NCBI RefSeq assembly: GCF_000746255.1
Contig: NZ_JQKW01000007.1
Location: 124,001 to 188,000, forward strand
Reading direction: 5' to 3'
From: Thermodesulfobacterium hydrogeniphilum
GTDB lineage: Bacteria; Desulfobacterota; Thermodesulfobacteria; Thermodesulfobacteriales; Thermodesulfobacteriaceae
DNA length: 64,000 nt
In this document: positions 38,451 through 45,348 of the stretch, in pieces
How positions within the stretch are numbered: the first letter of the stretch is position 1
Layout: each line of letters starts with the position of its first letter
Position numbers and translations under genes: made by a program
Notes under the pieces: model-generated
Told to the model about the DNA's origin: nothing
Seen by the model: only the letters and a program-made list of their open reading frames with translations
Databases searched by the model: none

Positions 38451-38870
38451 ATAAGAATTTTTGTTGTTTTATTTTTATTTGTATTTCAAAATTTTTCTTT
38501 TGGTTTTAATAAAATAGATATTAATAAAGCTTCAATAAAAGAATTAGAAGAAATTCCTGGAATAGGTAAAATTGTTGCTCAAAGAATTGTTAAGTATAGA
38601 GAGAAATATGGATCATTTAAGTCTATTGAAGAATTAAAAAATATAAAAGGCATAGGTTCTAAAAAATTTGAATTATTAAAAAAATATATAAAAGTGGAAA
38701 AGATTTCATCACTTAGTATAGATCAAAATTCTAATAAAAAATCTGAGAATAAAAATTTTAAATTAATTATTTATTATTATAAAGATAATAGAGGTATAAT
38801 TCATTATACTCAATTTCCTGAAAATGTACCTTTAAAATACAAAGGATCTTTAAAAGTTTTAAATCATTAA
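38424..38870 (+). CDS. ComEA-like helix-hairpin-helix protein with signal peptide
   Basis: About 148 residues. A hydrophobic leader (IRIFVVLFLFVFQNFSFG) is followed by two HhH motifs (INKASIKELEEIPGIGKIVAQRI and YGSFKSIEELKNIKGIGSKKFELL) that bind DNA without sequence preference, then an unrecognised tail. Resembles ComEA, the periplasmic DNA receptor feeding ComEC. There is no ATG, GTG or TTG between the leader and the hairpin; ATT 38424, 4 nt after AGAGGAG, is my best start. An ATG at 38307 would overlap dsrC by 77 nt with no ribosome-binding site. Confidence 0.75.
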   Translation: MVFCSSNLIIRIFVVLFLFVFQNFSFGFNKIDINKASIKELEEIPGIGKIVAQRIVKYREKYGSFKSIEELKNIKGIGSKKFELLKKYIKVEKISSLSIDQNSNKKSENKNFKLIIYYYKDNRGIIHYTQFPENVPLKYKGSLKVLNH

Positions 38871-38879
38871 AAAACTCTC

Positions 38880-38907
38880 TTGCTTAAACAAAAAATCTGT
38901 TTAAAAT
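38880..38907 (+). promoter_or_regulatory. Promoter of the acyl-CoA dehydrogenase/etf operon with an internal inverted repeat
   Basis: TTGCTT (38880-38885), 16-nt spacer, TAAAAT (38902-38907). The perfect inverted repeat TTAAACA-N7-TGTTTAA (38884-38904) covers the spacer exactly, an arrangement typical of a repressor operator. The ATG at 38941 follows GAGGAG. Confidence 0.5.
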
Positions 38908-38940
38908 TAAAGAACTTAAAAAAATTAGAGGAGTTTTTTT

Positions 38941-40092
38941 ATGTTAATATATCCTTTAACTGATGACCAAAAACTTCTTTTGGATTTAATTAAACAAATA
39001 GGGGAAGAATATATTAAACCTTATGCTTTGGAATGGGATGAAAAGGAAATTTATGATGAGAAACCTATTAAGGCTTTAGCTCATGCAGATCTTTTTGGAA
39101 TAATTATTCCTGAGGAGTATGGTGGCTTGGGTTGGGGAAGTTTTGAGATGTGTTTAGCAGTGGAATATTTATCTTATTATTGTGCTGGAGTTTCTACTAC
39201 TTATGCAGCTTCTTTTTTGGGATGTTATCCTATTCTTCTTTTTGGTAATAAAGAGCAAAAAGCTAAATATTTACCATTTATTGCCACAGGGAAAAAACTT
39301 TGTGCTTTTGCTCTTACAGAACCTCAAGCAGGAAGTGATGCTTTTGCTATAAAGACCACAGCTAAAAAAGAGGGAGATTATTATATTTTAAATGGAATGA
39401 AACAATGGATTACTAATGGAGGTATTGCAGATATTTATATTGTAATTGCTATGACAGATCCTGCTAAAGGTGCAAGAGGAGCCAGTGCTTTTATTGTAGA
39501 AAAAGATGACCCTGGGTTTTCTATAGGGAAAAAAGAAAAAAAGCTTGGTTTAAGAGCTTCTGTTACTACAGAACTTTTTTTTAATGACTGTAAAATTCCA
39601 AGAGATAGGCTTCTTGCAAGAGAAGGTATGGGATTTATAGTAGCTTTAAAGACCTTAGATTATGCCAGATGTGGAGCAGGAGCTCAGGCTCTTGGTATTG
39701 CTCAGGCTGCTATGGAAGTAGCTTTAAAACATGCTACTTCCCGTGTTCAATTTGGTCAGCCTATTTACAATTTTCAGGCTGTAAGTCATACTTTTGCAGA
39801 AATGGCTATGAAAATAGAAGCAGCCAGAGCTTTGGTTTATAATGTAGCTAAATATATAGATAGTGGAGCTAAAGATTTTTCAGGCGCTTCTTCTATGGCT
39901 AAATGCTTAGCCACTGATACTGCTATGTGGGTCACAGAAAGAGCTATTCAAATGATGGGTGGTTATGGATATATGAGAGATTATCCTGTGCAAAAATATT
40001 TTAGAGATGCCAAATGTCTTCAAATTTATGAAGGAACTAATGAAATTCAAAAAAATGTTATAGCAAGAGAACTTTTAAAATATTATAAATAA
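38941..40092 (+). CDS. Acyl-CoA dehydrogenase
   Basis: 383 residues, FAD flavoprotein. CAFALTEPQAGSDAFAIKT and MKQWITNGGIAD bind FAD and substrate, ARVQF-like SRVQFGQPIYNFQAVSH follows, and QIYEGTNEIQ carries the likely catalytic base Glu364. Oxidises acyl-CoA to enoyl-CoA and passes electrons to the ETF encoded just downstream. Short- or branched-chain substrates are likely from the position of the catalytic Glu, but chain length cannot be fixed. Confidence 0.95.
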   Translation: MLIYPLTDDQKLLLDLIKQIGEEYIKPYALEWDEKEIYDEKPIKALAHADLFGIIIPEEYGGLGWGSFEMCLAVEYLSYYCAGVSTTYAASFLGCYPILLFGNKEQKAKYLPFIATGKKLCAFALTEPQAGSDAFAIKTTAKKEGDYYILNGMKQWITNGGIADIYIVIAMTDPAKGARGASAFIVEKDDPGFSIGKKEKKLGLRASVTTELFFNDCKIPRDRLLAREGMGFIVALKTLDYARCGAGAQALGIAQAAMEVALKHATSRVQFGQPIYNFQAVSHTFAEMAMKIEAARALVYNVAKYIDSGAKDFSGASSMAKCLATDTAMWVTERAIQMMGGYGYMRDYPVQKYFRDAKCLQIYEGTNEIQKNVIARELLKYYK

Positions 40093-40106
40093 AAAAGAGG
40101 GAAAAA

Positions 40107-40901
40107 ATGGAAAAAATTATAGTTTGTATAAAAGGAGTTCCCAAGCCAGGAACAGTTAAAGTTGATCCTGAGACACACACTTTAAAAAGAGAGAGTATGG
40201 AGCTTATTTTAAACCCTAATGATAGACCGGCTTTAGAAATGGCTATAAGACTTAAAGAAAAATATGGAGCAGAAATAACTGTTATCTCTATGGGACCTTC
40301 TAATATAATTCCTCTTTTAAAACAGGCTTATGCCTTAGGTATAGATCAAATGATTTTACTTTCAGATAGAGCTTTTGCAGGTGCTGATACCTTAGCTACA
40401 AGTTATGTTCTTGCCAGAGCTATAGAAAAGTTGTCTCCTTTTTCTATAGTTTTGATGGGTCTAAAATCTATAGATGGAGAAACAGCCCAGGTTCCCTCTG
40501 AAACTGCAGGTTTATTAGGACTTCCCTCTCTGATAAATATAAAAGAACTAAAAAAAGAAGATGATAAATGGATAGCTATAAGGGAAAATGAATATGGAGA
40601 AGAAGAGATAGAGGTGGAAAGTTCTTTATTAGCTTCGGTTTCACCACAAGCTTTTGATTATCTTAGACCTCCTTCTTTAAAGCGTCTTATAGAAGTTAAA
40701 GAAAAAGAACCTTTAATCTGGACTGCTTCAGATATTCAGGCTGAACCTGAGAAGTTAGGTCTTAAAGGATCTCCTACTCAGGTAGTAGATGTGTTTGAAA
40801 AGAAACTGGAGATGAAAGGGACTATTTTAGAAGGAGAGCCTCAAGAACTGGTAGAAAAATTTATAGAGGTTTTAAAAGAAAAAGAAATAATTAAAATATA
40901 G
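40107..40901 (+). CDS. etfB: Electron transfer flavoprotein, beta subunit
   Basis: 264 residues. CIKGVPKPGTVKVDPETHTLKRE, NPNDRPALEMAIRLKEKYGAEITVISMGP, and LGIDQMILLSDRAFAGADTLATSYVLA, with GETAQVPSETAGLLGLP as the family signature. Binds AMP (or a second FAD in bifurcating types; not decided here). GAGGG precedes ATG 40107. Pairs with EtfA. Confidence 0.95.
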   Translation: MEKIIVCIKGVPKPGTVKVDPETHTLKRESMELILNPNDRPALEMAIRLKEKYGAEITVISMGPSNIIPLLKQAYALGIDQMILLSDRAFAGADTLATSYVLARAIEKLSPFSIVLMGLKSIDGETAQVPSETAGLLGLPSLINIKELKKEDDKWIAIRENEYGEEEIEVESSLLASVSPQAFDYLRPPSLKRLIEVKEKEPLIWTASDIQAEPEKLGLKGSPTQVVDVFEKKLEMKGTILEGEPQELVEKFIEVLKEKEIIKI

Positions 40902-40910
40902 AGGGAAAAA

Positions 40911-41918
40911 ATGATTGAAAAAATCAAATTAGAAGACCTTAAAAAAGAAAACATTTTAGCTTTTGGAGAAATTTATCAGGGAAAACTTCATCCTTCAAGT
41001 TTGGAGATTTTAACTCCTTTAAAAGAAATTGCTGAAAAACTTGATAAAAGTTTAATCTTAGTTTGTTTAGCAGATTCCTTAGAAAGTATTCATGATTTAG
41101 AAAGTCTAAAAAAAAGTTTGGCAGATGAAGTTTGGTTTATTTTTCATTCCAAATTAAGAGATTTTAAAGATGACCTTTATGCAAGGGTTTTTATAGAAAT
41201 AATTAAATCTACTAATCCTTATGGAGTTTTTTTTCCAGCCACTCTCATAGGAGTTTCTATAGCACCAAGAATTGCAGGAGTTTTAAATTTAGGACTTTGT
41301 GCTCATGTTAATGCTTTGGAAATTGAGAATAATCAGATTATTATGGCAAGACCAACTTATGGAGAAAATATTATTGCTAAACTTACTTCTAAAACTATAC
41401 CTGTTATGGCAACTATATCTATAGGAGCTTTTAGTCCAAAGACTTCTGAAAAAACACCAGTTTTTAAAGAGGTAATTTTTCCAGAAAATTTTTCTTGGGA
41501 AAGCGCTTTGAAAGTTAGAAGTTTTAGATCCTCTAAAAAGAAACCTTCTCGTCTATCCACTGCTAAGGTAGTAGTAGCAGGGGGAAGAGGGCTTAAAAAT
41601 AAAGAAAATTTTCAGAAACTTTTTGAATTAGCGGAGATTTTAAAAGCAGAGGTAGGAGCTACCCGTCCTGTTTGTTACGAAGGCTGGGTAGAAGAAGAAA
41701 GAATGATAGGAGTAAGTGGTGTAACAGTAAAACCTAAGGTTTATATAGGATTTGGTATTTCTGGAGCTTTGCAACATACCGCAGGAATGGAAAATTCTGA
41801 ATTTATTATAGCTATAAATACAGACAAAGAAGCACCTTTAGTAAAAATGGCTCATCTTTCTTTGATAGGAGATGCTAAAAAAATTTTAGATCTTTTATTA
41901 AAGAAATTGAAGAGATAA
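40911..41918 (+). CDS. etfA: Electron transfer flavoprotein, alpha subunit
   Basis: 335 residues. The C-terminal FAD domain has VVAGGRGLKNKENF, ATRPVCYEGWVEEERMIGVSG and PKVYIGFGISGALQHTAGM, the family hallmark. Accepts electrons from the acyl-CoA dehydrogenase and delivers them to a membrane quinone reductase or other acceptor, not present here. Last gene of the operon; it is followed on the other strand by a truncated DNA-repair gene. Confidence 0.95.
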   Translation: MIEKIKLEDLKKENILAFGEIYQGKLHPSSLEILTPLKEIAEKLDKSLILVCLADSLESIHDLESLKKSLADEVWFIFHSKLRDFKDDLYARVFIEIIKSTNPYGVFFPATLIGVSIAPRIAGVLNLGLCAHVNALEIENNQIIMARPTYGENIIAKLTSKTIPVMATISIGAFSPKTSEKTPVFKEVIFPENFSWESALKVRSFRSSKKKPSRLSTAKVVVAGGRGLKNKENFQKLFELAEILKAEVGATRPVCYEGWVEEERMIGVSGVTVKPKVYIGFGISGALQHTAGMENSEFIIAINTDKEAPLVKMAHLSLIGDAKKILDLLLKKLKR

Positions 41919-41930
41919 ATTTTTTATAAT

Positions 41931-42317
41931 TTATTTCAATTTATTTCTAATTTTTTTAAAATCTTTTTCTAAAATTTCTTTAATTTTTGGAAATCTTAAT
42001 CTAGCAGCAGGATGATAAGTAACAAAAAATTCTTTATCTTCTTTTTTAATCCATTTCCCTCTAAAATCTTTTAGTTTTTTATCTGTGAAGAATACTGAAA
42101 AAGCAACTTCCCCTAATAAAATAAATTTTTGAGGATTAATAATTTTAATTTGTTTTTTTAACCAAGGAAGGCAGGCTTTAATTTCTTCTTTTTTTGGTTT
42201 TCTATTTATTGGAGGTTGAGGTAGGCATTTTAAAGGAGATGTAATAAAAATTTCTTCTCTTTTAATACCAGCTAAGTTAAGTAGATCATTTTTTATTTCT
42301 TCGTTTAATTTTTTCTG
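41931..42317 (-). pseudogene. Family-4 uracil-DNA glycosylase, N-terminal part lost
   Basis: A 128-codon open stretch read on the minus strand, not starting with any start codon. It encodes LLNLAGIKREEIFITSPLKC, then NRKP, EIKACLPWL, ILLGEVAFSVFF, RGKW and FVTYHPAARLRFP. These are the C-terminal two thirds of a family-4 UDG: two of the four cluster cysteines and the motif-B HPA remain, but motif A (GExPGxxED) and the first two cysteines are missing. Frame ends at TAA (42318-42320, minus), where the foreign-looking segment begins. Non-functional in this form. Strong match by motif; no N-terminal remnant seen elsewhere in the window. Confidence 0.82.
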
Positions 42318-42378
42318 TTAACATTTTTTAAAGTTTAATTTTAAAAAATTCTGTAATATTTAAAAGACAAAAATAAAA

Positions 42379-42398
42379 AATTTAAACAAGTTTAAATT
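42379..42398. promoter_or_regulatory. 9-bp-arm palindrome beside the restriction-modification promoter
   Basis: AATTTAAAC-AA-GTTTAAATT: perfect 9-bp arms with a 2-nt centre, 2 nt upstream of the -35 box. A candidate operator; no controller (C) protein gene is recognisable in the locus. Confidence 0.5.
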
Positions 42399-42400
42399 GC

Positions 42401-42429
42401 TTTACAGTAGAAGATTTGTATTATATAAT
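42401..42429 (+). promoter_or_regulatory. Near-consensus sigma-70 promoter of the restriction-modification island
   Basis: TTTACA (42401-42406), exactly 17 nt, TATAAT (42424-42429). The best-spaced sigma-70 promoter in the window; it would drive the small remnant gene, the methyltransferase and the endonuclease. Confidence 0.72.
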
Positions 42430-42440
42430 CTTTTTATAAA

Positions 42441-42765
42441 ATAGCAAAGGAAGGCGAAATTTTCTCTGTGAAAATTGGGTTTGGAGGAATTGATAAAGAA
42501 AGTAAAAACCATTTCTGGAAAAAGATGGAATTCAAAGGAAAAATACTGGGAAGTATTTATGTAAGCAAAGCAAACATCGCAAGCATAAAAAGCCCTCTTG
42601 ATACAATTTTGAAGGAGGAAGAAACGTGATTACATCCAGCGGGGAGCATATACTCAATATTGCGTATATTTTCCAAAATTGGAACAATATCTGCAATACG
42701 GATATGAACGAGTTATGTACAATTTGCCCGAAAATTGCCCGAAGCCCTTTTGTAAAAAATATTAA
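42441..42765 (+). pseudogene. Short decayed or overlapping gene(s) ahead of the methyltransferase
   Basis: Frame A is open from 42429 and reads KIGFGGIDKESKNHFWKK and then MEFKGKILGSIYVSKANIAS to a TGA at 42627. A +1 frame then reads DYIQRGAYTQYCVYFPKLEQ, continuing to NCPKPFCKKY and TAA 42765. Both look protein-like and join if one base is lost near 42620, so a frameshifted gene is one reading. The alternative is two overlapping small genes, with a GTG at 42626 after a strong AAGGAGGAA opening a third frame of 51 codons. No family recognised. Confidence 0.4.
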
Positions 42766-42790
42766 TATCAGCAAATTGTAAGGTGAAGTG

Positions 42791-44032
42791 ATGAAAATTC
42801 AAGCAAAAATAATAATCGGTGATAGCCGTAAAATGATAGAAGTCGAGGACAATAGCATAGATTTGGTTGTTACTTCTCCTCCTTACTGGCATATTAAAGA
42901 TTACGGAGCTCCCGGACAGATTGGTTATGGGCAAAGTTTACATGAATATTTGAAAGATTTATACAGAGTATGGAAAGAATGTTATCGTGTTCTTAAACCG
43001 GGACGAAGGTTATGTATAAACATAGGCGATCAATTCGCCAGATCTATAATTTATGGCAGATATAAAGTTATACCACTACATGCCGAGTTTATAGCTCAGT
43101 GCGAGGATATAGGTTTTGATTATATGGGCTCAATAATCTGGCAGAAAAAAACCACAATGAACACTACTGGCGGAGCAAATGTGATGGGTTCTTATCCGTA
43201 TCCATCTAATGGAATGATTGAAATTGACTATGAATTTATACTTATTTTTAAAAAATTCGGAAAAAGCGAAAAAATTCCAAAGGAAATCAAAGAAAAATCT
43301 AAGCTAACTAAAGAAGAATGGAAAGAGTATTTTTGTGGGCACTGGTATTTTGGTGGAGCGAGACAGATAGAACATGAGGCCATGTTTCCCGAAGAATTAC
43401 CAAAAAGACTGATAAAAATGTATACATTTGTTGGTGATACTGTTCTTGATCCTTTTCTTGGAAGTGGAACTACCGTAAAAGCGGCTTTAAACCTAAATAG
43501 AAATGCAATAGGTTATGAAATAAATGGAAAGTTTTTGGATGTAATAAAAGAAAAACTTGGACTAAAACAAAGTTTGCTACAATTCAGCGAAAACATTCAG
43601 ATAATAAGGCGCGAGTCTTCAATAGATATTGATGAAATTGACTATGTTCCAAGAATTAAAAACGCTAAGCCCAAAATAGATCCTAAGAAATTCAATTTTA
43701 GAAACGATAGACTTTACAGAGTTGTTGATATTATAGACGAGCAAACTATTAAATTAAATACCGGTCTACTTGTTAAGTTTTTGGGCGTTAAAATAATTAA
43801 TAAAGAAAAAGCACTAGAATATTTGCAAAGCCGTATTTTGAAAAAAGAGGTTTATCTTAAATTTGACAATAACACTATCGTGGATGAAAATACAGTCAGC
43901 GCCTATGTTTATTTAAAAAATAGGATATTTGTTAATGCCTTTTTAATAAAATCTGGAATAGCTGAGGCAGAGAAGACAAAGGATTATAAGTATAAAACAA
44001 AGTTTCTTGAATTAGAAAAAGAGGTGAAATGA
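42791..44032 (+). CDS. N4-cytosine-type DNA methyltransferase fused to an inactive SNase-like domain
   Basis: 413 residues. TSPPYW (28-33) is the catalytic motif IV of N4-cytosine/N6-adenine enzymes; the SAM motif FLGSGT (about 222-227) lies after it, so the order is beta class. The body (GRRLCINIGDQFARS, YPYPSNGMIEIDYEFILIFKK) resembles CTAG-specific M.MthZI-like enzymes as I recall them. Residues about 307-395 match the staphylococcal nuclease OB fold, but D21, R35, D40, E43 and R87 equivalents are all replaced. ATG 42791 has AAGGTG upstream; ATGA overlap with the endonuclease gene. More C/G in codons than neighbours, suggesting transfer. Confidence 0.82.
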   Translation: MKIQAKIIIGDSRKMIEVEDNSIDLVVTSPPYWHIKDYGAPGQIGYGQSLHEYLKDLYRVWKECYRVLKPGRRLCINIGDQFARSIIYGRYKVIPLHAEFIAQCEDIGFDYMGSIIWQKKTTMNTTGGANVMGSYPYPSNGMIEIDYEFILIFKKFGKSEKIPKEIKEKSKLTKEEWKEYFCGHWYFGGARQIEHEAMFPEELPKRLIKMYTFVGDTVLDPFLGSGTTVKAALNLNRNAIGYEINGKFLDVIKEKLGLKQSLLQFSENIQIIRRESSIDIDEIDYVPRIKNAKPKIDPKKFNFRNDRLYRVVDIIDEQTIKLNTGLLVKFLGVKIINKEKALEYLQSRILKKEVYLKFDNNTIVDENTVSAYVYLKNRIFVNAFLIKSGIAEAEKTKDYKYKTKFLELEKEVK

Positions 44033-44700
44033 TGGCAAAAGAATGGATATTAAATATGGCAACAAACAGATGGGGACTGAATAAGAAAAACAGCGTTGGA
44101 CCAGTGTCTCAATGGATCCGTGAATGTAGCCCCAAAACAATCAAAGATTGGAAAGATTTTTATTACAAAAAACTTGCTGATTTCCTTAAAAGAAAAGGTA
44201 ATTCTTTATCTCCTGAGGAGTATATTGAAGATCTGGGGAGAAAATTGTATGTGAAAATTACAGAAGTTATCCAGGCGGAAATTGAGGAAGTAACAGAGGA
44301 AGATTGTATTCAGTATATTTACAATCTTGTGATTAATAGGACATACGATGGTTATCTAACGGAAATAAAAACGATATATGGGAAATTACAGAGAGATTTG
44401 GGTGTTGAAATAAAACCCGCACCTGATGAGTGGGATAGACTTTACAATGTGGATTTTTATATTCAGGTTGGGAATAAGTATATTGGTTTACAAATAAAAC
44501 CCATAACATATGAACAAACACCAGAGATTTACAGATGGAAAGAATGGCTTGGTAAGACACATAAAAAGTTTGAAGAAAATTTTGGTGGAAAAGTGTTTAT
44601 TGTATTTTCAATTAAAAAAGACAACAAAAAGGAAATTTATAATCTGGAAGTTGTTGAAGAAATAAAGAAGGAAATTGAAAGGCTTAAAGGAGGCAAGTAA
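44029..44700 (+). CDS. MjaI-family type II restriction endonuclease (predicted CTAG specificity)
   Basis: 223 residues. NVDFYIQVGNKYIGLQIKP gives the D-(E/Q)xK nuclease core (Asp142, Gln155, Lys157), with Glu112 as a possible further acid. The N-terminal NMATNRWGLNKKNSVGPVSQ, then WIREC, and NRTYDGYLTE match my memory of the MjaI family, whose type enzyme cuts CTAG. Position directly behind a cognate-type m4C methyltransferase with 4-nt overlap supports a type II system. Starts at ATG 44029 or 44032; GAGGTG is upstream. Without a database search the family call is moderate. Confidence 0.72.
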   Translation: MMAKEWILNMATNRWGLNKKNSVGPVSQWIRECSPKTIKDWKDFYYKKLADFLKRKGNSLSPEEYIEDLGRKLYVKITEVIQAEIEEVTEEDCIQYIYNLVINRTYDGYLTEIKTIYGKLQRDLGVEIKPAPDEWDRLYNVDFYIQVGNKYIGLQIKPITYEQTPEIYRWKEWLGKTHKKFEENFGGKVFIVFSIKKDNKKEIYNLEVVEEIKKEIERLKGGK

Positions 44701-44800
44701 ATGACGCCGTCTAGCCGGACTCTCTGCTTCGCTTAGGTACTATCGCCCACGCTTAACAGGTGGATATGTGGCTCATTATCGCTTGTCCAATTTCGGCATA
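44701..44800. other. G+C-rich non-coding islet behind the endonuclease gene
   Basis: 51 of the 100 bases are G or C, against about 30% around it. An ATG at 44701 follows AAAGGAGG at good distance but runs only 11 codons. It contains the near-palindrome CCGTCTAGCCGG (with CTAG at its centre), CCAC-N9-GTGG and three CGCTT words. No tRNA fold or intact frame on either strand. It may be a structured RNA, the end of a mobile element or debris of a third cistron. Confidence 0.45.
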
Positions 44801-44838
44801 GCTGAATTTTGCATACTTACCAAACGTTATATTATACT

Positions 44839-44862
44839 AAAAACACGGAAAAGTCTGTTTTT
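44839..44862. terminator. Possible weak hairpin at the island's right edge
   Basis: AAAAACA (44839-44845) and TGTTTTT (44856-44862) form a 7-bp stem with a 10-nt loop. On the plus strand it gives a terminal T run; it could end the restriction-modification transcript or the opposing aspS-side transcript. Confidence 0.35.
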
Positions 44863-44880
44863 CATAAATACCAAAATTTC

Positions 44881-45345
44881 TTAATCTTCAAACTTTTGGC
44901 TAAGCAAGAATTTTAATTTTTTTTCTAATCTTTTTATGTGATCACCTTGCCAGTAAATTTTTTCACATTTTGGGCAATAATTAAATTCATTATAATAAGC
45001 ATAAACTTTTGGAGGAATTAAGTCTTTAAAATTTTCTTTTTTAACAGGAATTAATTCTTCTCCACAAACTGTGCAAATATTGAGTTTTAATTCAGTTTTT
45101 AGATCCAACTTGTTAATTAATAAACAAAGCTGTGCTTTAAGACTTTCTCTTGGTAAAAGCAAATATCTTACTCCTGCTTTTTCAAGCATTTCTGCTGTTT
45201 CAGGACTTGTAATAAGAAAAAATTTATCTTTATATTTAAAAATGTCTTCTTTGGTTATTTTACTTTCGCAGATCTTGGTTTTGTGTCCTAAAAATCTAAG
45301 CCATTTACTCAAACCTTTTAGAGAGGCTTCAAGAAAAAATTCCAT
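44881..45345 (-). CDS. Mut7-C (PIN-like) domain protein with zinc ribbon
   Basis: 154 residues. N-terminal half (FFLEASLKGLSKWLRFLGHKT) is a Mut7-C RNase-like domain; C-terminal CTVCGEEL...YCPKCEKIYWQGDH is its usual zinc ribbon. Family enzymes have Asp at positions that here read Glu (FFLEAS), Lys (GHK) and SPE (LITSPE), so nuclease activity is doubtful. Lies 3 nt behind aspS and is probably co-transcribed with it. Confidence 0.78.
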   Translation of the reverse strand: MEFFLEASLKGLSKWLRFLGHKTKICESKITKEDIFKYKDKFFLITSPETAEMLEKAGVRYLLLPRESLKAQLCLLINKLDLKTELKLNICTVCGEELIPVKKENFKDLIPPKVYAYYNEFNYCPKCEKIYWQGDHIKRLEKKLKFLLSQKFED

Positions 45346-45348
45346 TTT

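Noticed and set aside
44740-44760. GCTTAAC resembling the left core of an integron attC site
   Set aside because: No matching GTTRRRY core at a plausible distance, no integrase and no cassette array.
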